Shown: in pieces, positions 1 through 8,359 of the stretch | Position numbering within the stretch: position 1 is the stretch's first letter | How the letters are laid out: each line of letters opens with the position of its first letter | Source: W0P28-013 sp964570565 | GTDB taxonomy: Bacteria > Bacteroidota > Bacteroidia > Bacteroidales > Paludibacteraceae | DNA length: 64,000 bases | Assembly (NCBI GenBank): GCA_964570565.1 | Contig: CAZMYT010000006.1 | Location: 1 to 64,000 of the forward strand | Direction of reading: 5' to 3' | Position numbers and translations under genes: made by a program | The notes under the pieces: generated by a model | Database searches by the model: none | Seen by the model: only the letters and a program-made list of their open reading frames with translations | Told to the model about the DNA's origin: nothing

Positions 1-2
1 CT

Positions 3-113
3 GATGTTACCAATTCCAGTATGTCGCTTTTGACCGCTCAGAGTAATTATATCTCTGCAATGCTCGAAATGGTGAATGCGCACATTGATTTGAAAAAACT
101 TTTGAATAAATAA
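3..113 (+). CDS. TolC-like outer-membrane efflux protein, C-terminal end (partial)
   Basis: Only the last 36 codons lie in the window; the reading frame is open from base 3 and stops at 111-113. The peptide contains QSNYISAMLEMVNAHIDLKK, the usual last helix of TolC/OprM-type outer-membrane factors, in which the protein re-enters the coiled-coil barrel. It sits 30 bases before a membrane fusion protein and an RND pump, the normal partners of such a channel, so it is the outer-membrane exit duct of that tripartite pump. The call rests on this short tail plus context. Confidence 0.75.
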   Translation, partial: DVTNSSMSLLTAQSNYISAMLEMVNAHIDLKKLLNK

Positions 114-143
114 ATTAAGTCATAAAAATAAATAAATACAACA

Positions 144-1175
144 ATGAAAACAATTAAGAACACGATGTTGATTGCCCTAGTAGTAGTTTTTGCTAGTTGT
201 GGTAAAACTGAAAAGGCGACTGATGCAACAGACACGAATGCAGTGGAACGAGTAGAACAGGTTCAAACGTCACCTTTAGCTAAAACTACTATTTCACGTG
301 AAATAGAACTTTCTACTACACTTCAAGGTTATGAAACTGTGAATGTGGCGCCATCATTAACTGGGAAAATAGAACATATTTTTGTAGAAGTTGGTGCGAC
401 TGTGTCAAAAGGACAACTGCTGGTTCGTATGGATCAAAACCAATATAATACCACTAAATTAACTTATGCTAATTTGGGCGTTGAATTGGCTCGTATGGAA
501 GCCTTAAAAGAGAGTGGAACTATTTCTCAACAAACCTATGATAGAACTAAGTTGAGCCATGATCAAACGAAGGAAAACTTGGACTTTTTGGAAAGAAATA
601 CTTATGTAAAAGCTCCTTTTTCAGGCGTGATTTCTGCTAAAAATTATGAAGACGGTGAGTTGTATGCTGGGCAACCAGTTTTGGTATTAACTCAAATTCA
701 TACCTTGAAAGCTTTAATTAATGTGCCAGAATCCAATTTCCCATTGATTAAAAAAGGGCAAAAAGTTAATTTGCATTCAGAAATTTATCCTGACAAAGCC
801 TTTCCTGCAACTATTGAGGTCGTTTATCCTACTATTGATGCAACAACCCATACGTTTCAGGTAAAATTAAATATACCAAATTCGTCGTTAGCGCTTCGTC
901 CAGGTATGTTTGTGCGCACTACTTTGGCATTGGGTAAGGTTGATGCTATTATGGCTCCTTACCAAGCAGTTTTAAAATTAGTAGGTTCTAATGAGCGTTA
1001 TGTGTTTATCAACAAAGGTGGTGTGGCTAAACGTGTGAGTGTCAATTTAGGTCAACGTTTTGATGACATGGTTGAGTTAGTTTCGCCTGAATTGGTAGAA
1101 GGTGATGACTTGGTAACACTTGGTCAAGCTAAATTGGTGGATGGTTCTAAATTGAATGTAGTAAAGAAGAACTAG
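144..1175 (+). CDS. RND efflux periplasmic adaptor (membrane fusion protein) lipoprotein
   Basis: This 343-aa protein has a lipoprotein signal (hydrophobic stretch ending FASC at about residue 19), so it is anchored on the periplasmic side by a lipidated cysteine. A biotinyl-lipoyl-like half domain (GKIEHIFVEVGATVSKGQLL, about residues 73-92), a short alpha-hairpin (about 105-150), the second lipoyl half (YVKAPFSGVIS, 154-165) and beta-barrel/membrane-proximal domains follow, the order of HlyD/AcrA family adaptors. It bridges the RND pump and the outer-membrane channel. It lies between the TolC-like tail and the RND gene in one operon. Substrate cannot be read from sequence. Confidence 0.93.
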   Translation: MKTIKNTMLIALVVVFASCGKTEKATDATDTNAVERVEQVQTSPLAKTTISREIELSTTLQGYETVNVAPSLTGKIEHIFVEVGATVSKGQLLVRMDQNQYNTTKLTYANLGVELARMEALKESGTISQQTYDRTKLSHDQTKENLDFLERNTYVKAPFSGVISAKNYEDGELYAGQPVLVLTQIHTLKALINVPESNFPLIKKGQKVNLHSEIYPDKAFPATIEVVYPTIDATTHTFQVKLNIPNSSLALRPGMFVRTTLALGKVDAIMAPYQAVLKLVGSNERYVFINKGGVAKRVSVNLGQRFDDMVELVSPELVEGDDLVTLGQAKLVDGSKLNVVKKN

Positions 1176-1228
1176 AAGCTAGAGAAATAATCAAGGAATT
1201 TTTATTCAAAATTCAATAAGAAATAACA

Positions 1229-4200
1229 ATGAGTATTTATAAATCAGCTATTAATAAACCGGTTACGACTATTTTGATTTTCGTGGCGGTGATAATCATA
1301 GGCCTGTTTTCATTCTTGAAACTACCTATTGATCAATTTCCTGAAATGGAACCACCGTATATTACGGTAATGACTACATATCCTGGTGCTAGTGCCAGCG
1401 AAGTGGAAACAAATGTGACTAAGTTGCTTGAAAACAGTTTGAACTCTGTAGATGGACTTAAGGAGCTTACGTCAACTTCTAAGGACAATATGTCTATGGT
1501 AATGCTTGAAATGGAGTGGGGTACCAACCTGGATGAAGTTATCAATGATGTGCGCTCGTACATTGACATGACTAAAGATAACTTGCCAAGTGGATGTTCT
1601 AGCCCATTTATCTTTAAGTTTAGTTCTAGTGCAATGCCAATTCTTCAGTACGCTATTACGGCTGACGAAAGCTATCCTGGGTTAGATAAGTTGTTGAATG
1701 ATGATGTTATGCCTCAGTTGAACCGTGTTGATGGTATTGGTAACTTATCATTGTCAGGCTCGCCAGAACGTTACGTGTATGTCGATATTAATCAAGAAAA
1801 ACTAGATGCTTACCACATTTCTCTTGAGGCTGTTGGGCAAGCTGTAAGCAACAATAATTTGAACTTATCGTCGGGTACTGTGAAGATGGAAAAAGAACAG
1901 TATCAATTACAAGTGCGTAGCGAGTATGTTCAAAGTTCCGAAATCAATGACATTGTGGTGACCACCACGCCTGATGGTAAACAAGTGTATGTGCGTGATA
2001 TTGCTGTTGTGCGTGATACGATTAAAGACTTAAGTCTTGATGAAAAAACCAATGGACGTGAAAGTGTACGTTTGATTGTGACCAAACAATCGGGTGCTAA
2101 TACGGTTCAAATATGTAAGGACGTACAAGCCGAAATGGCTAAGATTCAGAAACGACTACCTTCCGACGTTAAGATTGACGTAATTTATGATTCTTCTGAT
2201 TACATTAAAAATGCCGTTTATAGCTTGGAAGAATCAATTATGTATGCGCTTATTTTTGTGGTATTAGTCGTTTTGTTTTTCTTAGGGAAATGGCGTGCTA
2301 CAGTTATTATTGGTGTTACTATTCCTATATCTTTGGTCGTATCGTTCATCTATTTACTTTTTGTCGATAGTTCGTTAAATATCATTTCACTATCGTCGCT
2401 TACTGTTGCTATTGGTATGGTGGTGGATGATGCCATTGTGGTGCTCGAAAATATATCAAAACATATTGATCGAGGTTCCAATCCGCGAGAAGCATCCATT
2501 TATGCAACCAATGAGGTATGGACTTCAGTTATCGCTACGACATTGGTTATTGTAGCTGTATTTGTGCCTCTAACCATGCTTAATGGTATGGCAGGTATTC
2601 TTTTCAAAGAGTTAGGTTGGATTGTCACCATTGTTGTATGTACCTCGACTTTAGTGGCTATTACACTGACGCCAATGTTGAGTTCAAAATTATTAAAACC
2701 ACATAAAGTTCATGTTGACGAAAATGGACAAATTGTGGAAGAAAAACCTAAAATAGATTGGTATCAAAAATATGTGGTTGGTTTATTGGACAAAGTAGAT
2801 GCTTGGTATGCTAAGGTTCTACATGTTTGTTTGAATCATAAAGCGGTTACTTTGATCGTCGTTGTGGTTATCTTTTTTGCTTCGTTAATACCTGCATTTA
2901 TGGGATTTATCGGTACCGACTTTATGCAACAAGGCGATAATGGACGTTTAAGTGTAACAGTAGAACTAAATCGTGGTACCCGTATTGAAGAAACACTAAA
3001 AACTGCTCGTCAATTAGAAAGTCGTTTTATGACATTAGCACCGGAAATTCGTTTGATTAATACATCTGCAGGTTCTAATGATGATGCCGGTGTTTCAGCT
3101 ATTTTTTCATCAACCACCAATAATAAAATTTCGATGACTGTTGTTTGTAATAAAAAATATGAACGAGAACGTTCTATTGATGAAATCGCCGAAGTGTTAC
3201 GTAAAGAATTGGATAATTATCCTGAAATTATTGACTATCAATGTACGGTTGGTGGTGCTATGCGTGGTATGGTGGGAGGATCGTCTACGGTTGATGTCGA
3301 AATTTATGGCTACGACTTCGCTAAGACATCTTTATTGGCTGAGAAGATTAAACGTATGGTGAGTGATAGTATTCCTGGTGCTCGTGATATCAATGTTGAT
3401 AGAGATGATGATCGTGCAGAGCTTAAGATTGTTGTGGATAAGGAAAAAATTGCTCGTCAAAATTTAAATTCAGTGGCTATTTCTAGTTATGTACGTAATC
3501 GCGTAAATGGGATGGCAGTAGGCTATTTGAAAGAAGATGGTGATGAATATAATATAGTTGTACGTTTACAGGAAGAAAATCGGAATACTTTAACAGATAT
3601 TCAGGATTTAACAATTCCTACACCAATGGGCAAACAGTTAAAATTAAGTGAAGTGGCTAATATTGAAGAATATTGGACACCTCCAACCATTGCTCGTAAA
3701 AGTCGTCAGCGTATTGTTCGTGTGCAAATTACACCATATAAAACATCGTTAGGAGAATTGGCTACAGATGTTCAGGCCGTTATGGAACATATCGAGATTC
3801 CACAAGGTGTCTCGGTTCGCTTGGCTGGTGATTATGAGGAACAACAAGATACATTTGCCGATATGGGTTTACTTATGGCTTTGATTGTTTTGTTAGTTTA
3901 CATCGTAATGGCTTCACAGTTTGAGTCGTTTGCTAAGCCTACTATTATCATGATGTCGGTACCATTTGCTATTACAGGGGTTATCTTATCGCTTTGGATT
4001 ACTGGTACATCACTCGATATGATTGGTGCTTTGGGTGTTATCATGTTGGTGGGTATTGTGGTGAAGAATGGTATTGTGTTGGTGGATTACACTAACTTGA
4101 TGCGTGACCGTGGTTACGAACTGAATGAGGCCATTGCTATGTCTGGTGCTTCACGTTTACGTCCGGTTTTAATGACGGCATTTACTACTATTCTGGGTAT

Positions 4201-4420
4201 GTTACCTATGGCGTTGAGTAATAGTGAAGGATCTGAACTGTGGAAACCTATGGGTATTGTGGTAATGGGTGGATTACTGGTGTCGACCTTGGTAACGCTG
4301 ATTGTAGTCCCTGTTTTATATGCCGTAATGTCTCGTCATGGCGAACGTGATAAAGATAAAAAGAATCGCGAAACATTTATTTTTATGCAATTATCGGATA
4401 AAGATAAAGACGCTAAATAA
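1229..4420 (+). CDS. RND (AcrB/HAE1-type) efflux transporter, inner-membrane pump
   Basis: This 1063-aa protein has the full length of the hydrophobe/amphiphile RND family. It starts with a cytoplasmic tip and TM1 (FVAVIIIGLFSFLKLPIDQFP), then a large periplasmic porter loop (about 40-330), TM2-6 (about 335-490) with the conserved TM4 segment GMVVDDAIVVLENI carrying the paired aspartates of the proton relay, a second periplasmic loop (about 560-865) and TM8-12. It exports drugs or other amphiphiles using the proton gradient, together with the adaptor and outer-membrane channel encoded just upstream. The substrate is unknown. The gene is intact and followed by the PII-like gene. Confidence 0.95.
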   Translation: MSIYKSAINKPVTTILIFVAVIIIGLFSFLKLPIDQFPEMEPPYITVMTTYPGASASEVETNVTKLLENSLNSVDGLKELTSTSKDNMSMVMLEMEWGTNLDEVINDVRSYIDMTKDNLPSGCSSPFIFKFSSSAMPILQYAITADESYPGLDKLLNDDVMPQLNRVDGIGNLSLSGSPERYVYVDINQEKLDAYHISLEAVGQAVSNNNLNLSSGTVKMEKEQYQLQVRSEYVQSSEINDIVVTTTPDGKQVYVRDIAVVRDTIKDLSLDEKTNGRESVRLIVTKQSGANTVQICKDVQAEMAKIQKRLPSDVKIDVIYDSSDYIKNAVYSLEESIMYALIFVVLVVLFFLGKWRATVIIGVTIPISLVVSFIYLLFVDSSLNIISLSSLTVAIGMVVDDAIVVLENISKHIDRGSNPREASIYATNEVWTSVIATTLVIVAVFVPLTMLNGMAGILFKELGWIVTIVVCTSTLVAITLTPMLSSKLLKPHKVHVDENGQIVEEKPKIDWYQKYVVGLLDKVDAWYAKVLHVCLNHKAVTLIVVVVIFFASLIPAFMGFIGTDFMQQGDNGRLSVTVELNRGTRIEETLKTARQLESRFMTLAPEIRLINTSAGSNDDAGVSAIFSSTTNNKISMTVVCNKKYERERSIDEIAEVLRKELDNYPEIIDYQCTVGGAMRGMVGGSSTVDVEIYGYDFAKTSLLAEKIKRMVSDSIPGARDINVDRDDDRAELKIVVDKEKIARQNLNSVAISSYVRNRVNGMAVGYLKEDGDEYNIVVRLQEENRNTLTDIQDLTIPTPMGKQLKLSEVANIEEYWTPPTIARKSRQRIVRVQITPYKTSLGELATDVQAVMEHIEIPQGVSVRLAGDYEEQQDTFADMGLLMALIVLLVYIVMASQFESFAKPTIIMMSVPFAITGVILSLWITGTSLDMIGALGVIMLVGIVVKNGIVLVDYTNLMRDRGYELNEAIAMSGASRLRPVLMTAFTTILGMLPMALSNSEGSELWKPMGIVVMGGLLVSTLVTLIVVPVLYAVMSRHGERDKDKKNRETFIFMQLSDKDKDAK

Positions 4421-4447
4421 ATTAATGAACGTAATAACTAAAGAATT

Positions 4448-4741
4448 ATGAAATCAGTATTTATTGTATTTAATCAAGCGAATACCGAACGTGTCGAATA
4501 TATGTTGGATCAATTGAAAATCAGTGGTTTTACATTTTTTGAACAAGTTCAGGGACGTGGTACTAATGGAGGAGAACCTCGTCGTGGGTCACACACTTGG
4601 CCTGAAATGAATTCAGCGGTGATGACCGTTGTGGAGGATGACCAAGTAGCTGTTCTGTTGAGTACCGTTAAAAAGTTGGACAACCGAAGTAAAGAAATTG
4701 GTGTTCGTGCTTTTGTTTGGAATATAGAAGCTACCGTATAA
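4448..4741 (+). CDS. PII-like small signalling protein linked to an RND pump
   Basis: This 97-aa soluble protein starts 27 bases after the RND stop and ends the operon. Its pattern (MKSVFIVFNQANTERVEYML at the start, a central GRGTNGGEP loop, then a strand with MTVVEDDQVAVLL) fits the PII-like ferredoxin fold, where a T-loop-like segment links two beta-alpha-beta halves. PII-like proteins next to transporters usually bind a small ligand and tune the transporter; that role here is inferred from position. The classic uridylylated T-loop tyrosine motif of GlnB is not seen, so it is not a nitrogen-regulatory PII. Confidence 0.65.
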   Translation: MKSVFIVFNQANTERVEYMLDQLKISGFTFFEQVQGRGTNGGEPRRGSHTWPEMNSAVMTVVEDDQVAVLLSTVKKLDNRSKEIGVRAFVWNIEATV

Positions 4742-4771
4742 TCTATTGAACTAAAATTGTAGGTGCTTGTT

Positions 4772-4806
4772 AAGGCTTTCGCTCATGAGTAGCGAAAGCC
4801 TTTTTT
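4772..4806 (+). terminator. Rho-independent terminator after the efflux operon
   Basis: AAGGCTTTCGCT and AGCGAAAGCCTT form an almost perfect stem around a short loop and run into a TTTTTT tract. It closes the RND operon. Confidence 0.9.
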
Positions 4807-4986
4807 ATGCCTCAAAAGTATGCTATACAACACTTGTACGGATACCAAACTTTCATTATTTTGTGCGTTTAATTCTTTTGTTTTATATTAACTGATTGTT
4901 TATTAATTCTTTAGTTTGTATTTTATATATCTATGTTTTTTTTGAATAAGCAAACTGTTTTATAAAAATTTCTCTGTAATTTTCAC

Positions 4987-4994
4987 TACCTTTG
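4987..4994 (+). promoter_or_regulatory. Bacteroidota -7 box of the typA promoter
   Basis: TACCTTTG matches the TAnnTTTG -7 consensus of the primary sigma factor of Bacteroidota. It lies 30 bases before the typA start, giving a leader of roughly 25 nt. The preceding 170 bases are AT-rich and gene-free. Confidence 0.7.
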
Positions 4995-5024
4995 CAGTCG
5001 ATTTTAAGGTAAAAAATATAGTAA

Positions 5025-6824
5025 ATGCAAAACATTAGAAACATAGCAATTATTGCTCACGTTGACCATGGTAAAACAACGTTAGTTGATAAAATGCTAC
5101 TTGCAGGTATGTTGTTTCGTGAGAATCAACAATCTGGCGAATTAATTTTGGATAATAACGATTTGGAACGCGAACGCGGTATTACCATTTTGTCCAAAAA
5201 TGTATCCATCGATTACAAAGGTACCAAAATTAACATTATTGATACCCCAGGGCACGCCGACTTTGGTGGTGAGGTTGAACGTGTATTGAATATGGCTGAT
5301 GGCTGTCTGCTGTTGGTGGATGCGTTCGAAGGACCAATGCCACAAACACGCTTTGTACTTCAAAAAGCTATCAAATTGGGTTTAAAACCAATTGTGGTTA
5401 TTAATAAAGTAGATAAACCAAACTGTCGTCCCGACGAAGTTCAAGAAGCGGTTTTTGACTTGATGTTTAACTTGGATGCCACCGAAGAACAGTTGGATTT
5501 TCATACTATTTATGGCTCAGCTAAACAAGGATGGATGTCGGAAGATTGGAAACAACCATCGGACTCTATTATTCCTTTGTTAGATGCTATTATTGAACAT
5601 ATTCCTGCGCCAGTATTCCAAGAAGGTGCTTCACAAATGTTGATTACATCGTTGGATTACTCTTCATACGTTGGTCGTATTGCGGTTGGTCGTGTACATC
5701 GTGGTGATTTTAAAACCAATATGGATGTGGCATTGATTAAGCGTGATGGAAAGGTGATTAAATCGAAAATTAAAGCACTAAACGTGTTTACCGGTTTAGG
5801 TCGTACCGAAGTACAATCAGTAGGTTCGGGTGATATTTGCGCTATGATTGGTATTGATGGCTTTGAGATTGGTGATACTATTGCTGATTTAGCCACACCA
5901 GAAGCTTTGCCGCCAATTGCGATTGATGAACCCACTATGAGCATGTCATTTACCAATAACGATTCACCCTTTTACGGACAAGATGGTAAATATGTGACTT
6001 CACGCCATATTCACGATCGTTTAATGAAAGAGTTGGATAAAAACTTGGCATTACGTGTCGAAAAATCAGAAAATTCTGATGTATGGCGTGTGTCAGGACG
6101 TGGTGTTTTGCACTTGTCGGTGTTAATTGAAACCATGCGTCGTGAAGGTTATGAATTACAAGTAGGTCAACCACAAGTTATTATTAAAGAAATTGATGGT
6201 GTAAAATGTGAGCCTATTGAACAATTAACGGTTAATGTACCTGAAGAATATTCAAGTAAAGTAATTGATATCGTTACTCGTCGTAAAGGCGAACTCACCA
6301 TGATGGAAACCCAAAATGACCGCTTACAATTGGAATTTAAAATCCCTTCACGTGGTATCATTGGTATGCGTAATATTGTGTTGACTTTATCGGCAGGTGA
6401 GGCTATTATGGCGCATCGTTTCTTGGCTTATGAACCTTGGAAAGGCGAAATCGAACGTCGTATGAATGGCTCTTTAATTGCCATGGAAACGGGTACTGCG
6501 TTTGCTTATGCTATTGATAAATTGCAAGATCGTGGACGTTTCTTTATTTTCCCACAACAAGAGATTTATGCCGGTCAGGTTGTTGGCGAAAATTCTAAAG
6601 AAGGTGATATTGTAGTAAATGTTACTAAATCTAAGAAATTGACCAATATGCGCGCTTCGGGTGCTGATGATAAAGCCCGTATGATTCCACCAGTGGTATT
6701 TAGTTTGGAAGAAACGCTCGAATATATTAAAGAAGATGAATATGCCGAAGTAACTCCAAATCATATTCGAATTCGAAAGATTCTGCTTGACGAGAATGCT
6801 CGTAAGCGCGATTCTAGAAAATAA
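5025..6824 (+). CDS. typA: Translational GTPase TypA/BipA
   Basis: This 599-aa protein has the complete BipA layout: a G domain starting with IAHVDHGKTTL (G1, about residues 9-19), the switch motif RGITI (about 49-53), DTPGHADF (G3, 72-79) and NKVD (G4, about 126-129), then EF-G-like domains II, III and V, and a C-terminal BipA-specific domain. It is a ribosome-binding GTPase that helps 50S assembly and translation under stress. Length and motifs match the family exactly. The gene is monocistronic, with its own promoter box and a terminator after the stop. Confidence 0.97.
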   Translation: MQNIRNIAIIAHVDHGKTTLVDKMLLAGMLFRENQQSGELILDNNDLERERGITILSKNVSIDYKGTKINIIDTPGHADFGGEVERVLNMADGCLLLVDAFEGPMPQTRFVLQKAIKLGLKPIVVINKVDKPNCRPDEVQEAVFDLMFNLDATEEQLDFHTIYGSAKQGWMSEDWKQPSDSIIPLLDAIIEHIPAPVFQEGASQMLITSLDYSSYVGRIAVGRVHRGDFKTNMDVALIKRDGKVIKSKIKALNVFTGLGRTEVQSVGSGDICAMIGIDGFEIGDTIADLATPEALPPIAIDEPTMSMSFTNNDSPFYGQDGKYVTSRHIHDRLMKELDKNLALRVEKSENSDVWRVSGRGVLHLSVLIETMRREGYELQVGQPQVIIKEIDGVKCEPIEQLTVNVPEEYSSKVIDIVTRRKGELTMMETQNDRLQLEFKIPSRGIIGMRNIVLTLSAGEAIMAHRFLAYEPWKGEIERRMNGSLIAMETGTAFAYAIDKLQDRGRFFIFPQQEIYAGQVVGENSKEGDIVVNVTKSKKLTNMRASGADDKARMIPPVVFSLEETLEYIKEDEYAEVTPNHIRIRKILLDENARKRDSRK

Positions 6825-6830
6825 GTAATA

Positions 6831-6863
6831 AAATGGTCATTTCGTTTGAAGTGACCATTTTTA
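6831..6863 (+). terminator. Terminator after typA
   Basis: AAATGGTCA pairs with TGACCATTT around a loop of about 11 bases and is followed by TTATTT. Confidence 0.75.
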
Positions 6864-6966
6864 TTTCTACCTTGCAGCCGTTTAATAGTGCCTCAAAACC
6901 AAGGTTACAAATGTTGGCACGGAATTTGTTTTAACCAATTCATATTAACAGATAAAATTTTACATT

Positions 6967-8292
6967 ATGAAAACTAACATGCTTTATGTATTGGCGTTAT
7001 TTTGTATGATGACGCCACGGCTGTTGGCTCAAACGCAAACTGTCACAGTCGAAGCTAGTTCCGAAGACATTAGTAATAATCTTGATTTGAAAGCTGTGGC
7101 CAGCACTTTTGGAGAATCTAAAAACTTAGAAGATTTTGAAAAACGTTTGAACGATTATGATAACCAACTATCCAATTTGGATTTGAATGGCGATGGAGAA
7201 GTGGACTATTTACGTGTGATTGAAACGACTAAAAATAAGGTTCATTTAATCGTTATTCAGGCCGTTTTAGGACAAGATATTTTTCAAGATGTGGCGACTA
7301 TTTTAGTCGAGAAGGATGAAGTCACTAAAAAAACTATTGTACAAGTTGTAGGTGATTCCTATATTTATGGTCCAAATTATGTGGTAGAACCAGTTTACAT
7401 TTATGTACCAGTTATTTTTGATTATTTCTGGGGACCAATGTATGCCCGTTGGTACTCGCCTTATTATTGGGGCTATTATCCAACTTATTATCGCCCACGT
7501 CCATTTGTTCATGTAGATGTTTATATTTCTCATATTCATCATTATCATGCACATCATCATGGTAGTTATCGCTATCCTTCACGTCCTCATCATCACCACC
7601 ATGATATGTATAATGAAGTATCACGTCGTGATTATGCGTCTCGTCATCCACAAGGAAGTTATGATCAACGCAATGGTTCTAGAACAGGTACCTATGGTAA
7701 TGCCCGTGATTTGAATATAAATCGTCCTGCTCGTCAGGGTAGCACAACTCAACCAGTGAGACGTGATGCTACATTAAATGGTGATCGTATGTCGTCGACA
7801 CCTACCAAAACAGAGGGAAGAACTCCAGCAAGTAAAGAAACTACTGTAACTCGACCAGCTGATAAAGATTCTAGAACTTCAGGCTCGCGTAATATGAGTA
7901 CAGGTACAAAAACCACTGTGAAAATTACACCTGCTGACTCACGTACGTCAAAAGAAACAACCACGAGAGTTGAATCTTCAGGTAGAACTACAACAACCCG
8001 TGTGGAAAGAGATAATGGAACAAGTAGCGATCGTGAAGTGAGGACTTCTCCCTCAAGTAGCTCTTCGCGCAGTGGTTCTGAAACAAGAACATCGTCAAGT
8101 AGCAGCTCATCCCGTTCTGGTAAAGAATCGTCAACATCAACTTCGAGTTCGTCGTCTAATAGAAATTCTGGTTCAAGCGGCTCCTCTGTTCGTCAAGGAG
8201 GTTCTGCTCCCAAAGAGACAGGAACAAGAAGCACAGGAACTTCTAATGGTGGCTCACGTGGTGGTGGCCAAGAACGGACTGGGCGTCGTTAA
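6967..8292 (+). CDS. Secreted protein with EF-hand-like repeat and Ser/Thr/His-rich tail
   Basis: This 441-aa protein starts with a signal peptide (cleavage near LLAQ, about residue 21). Residues 30-150 form a conserved-looking domain with DLNGDGEVDYL (about 74-84), which resembles a single EF-hand-type calcium loop. Next comes a Tyr/Trp/Pro-rich hydrophobic stretch (about 135-180), then a histidine-rich stretch (about 188-212), and from about 225 a low-complexity tail rich in Ser, Thr, Arg and Gly. I recognise the general type as an uncharacterised exported protein common in Bacteroidota, but no function. The tail suggests a disordered, perhaps glycosylated or surface-exposed region. Confidence 0.75.
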   Translation: MKTNMLYVLALFCMMTPRLLAQTQTVTVEASSEDISNNLDLKAVASTFGESKNLEDFEKRLNDYDNQLSNLDLNGDGEVDYLRVIETTKNKVHLIVIQAVLGQDIFQDVATILVEKDEVTKKTIVQVVGDSYIYGPNYVVEPVYIYVPVIFDYFWGPMYARWYSPYYWGYYPTYYRPRPFVHVDVYISHIHHYHAHHHGSYRYPSRPHHHHHDMYNEVSRRDYASRHPQGSYDQRNGSRTGTYGNARDLNINRPARQGSTTQPVRRDATLNGDRMSSTPTKTEGRTPASKETTVTRPADKDSRTSGSRNMSTGTKTTVKITPADSRTSKETTTRVESSGRTTTTRVERDNGTSSDREVRTSPSSSSSRSGSETRTSSSSSSSRSGKESSTSTSSSSSNRNSGSSGSSVRQGGSAPKETGTRSTGTSNGGSRGGGQERTGRR

Positions 8293-8310
8293 AAGTGAAT
8301 ACTAATATAA

Positions 8311-8342
8311 AAAAAGCACAAGATTAGTCTTGTGCTTTTTTA
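8311..8342. terminator. Bidirectional terminator between convergent genes
   Basis: AAAAAGCACAAGA and TCTTGTGCTTTTT form a perfect 13-bp stem around a 4-base loop. It serves the secreted protein gene on the plus strand and parE on the minus strand. Confidence 0.9.
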
Positions 8343-8359
8343 GTTTAATAGGATGTGAG

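Noticed and set aside
7303..7714. Several Met/His/Asp-rich frames inside the secreted protein gene
   Set aside because: They arise from the repetitive histidine codons of the real gene in other frames.
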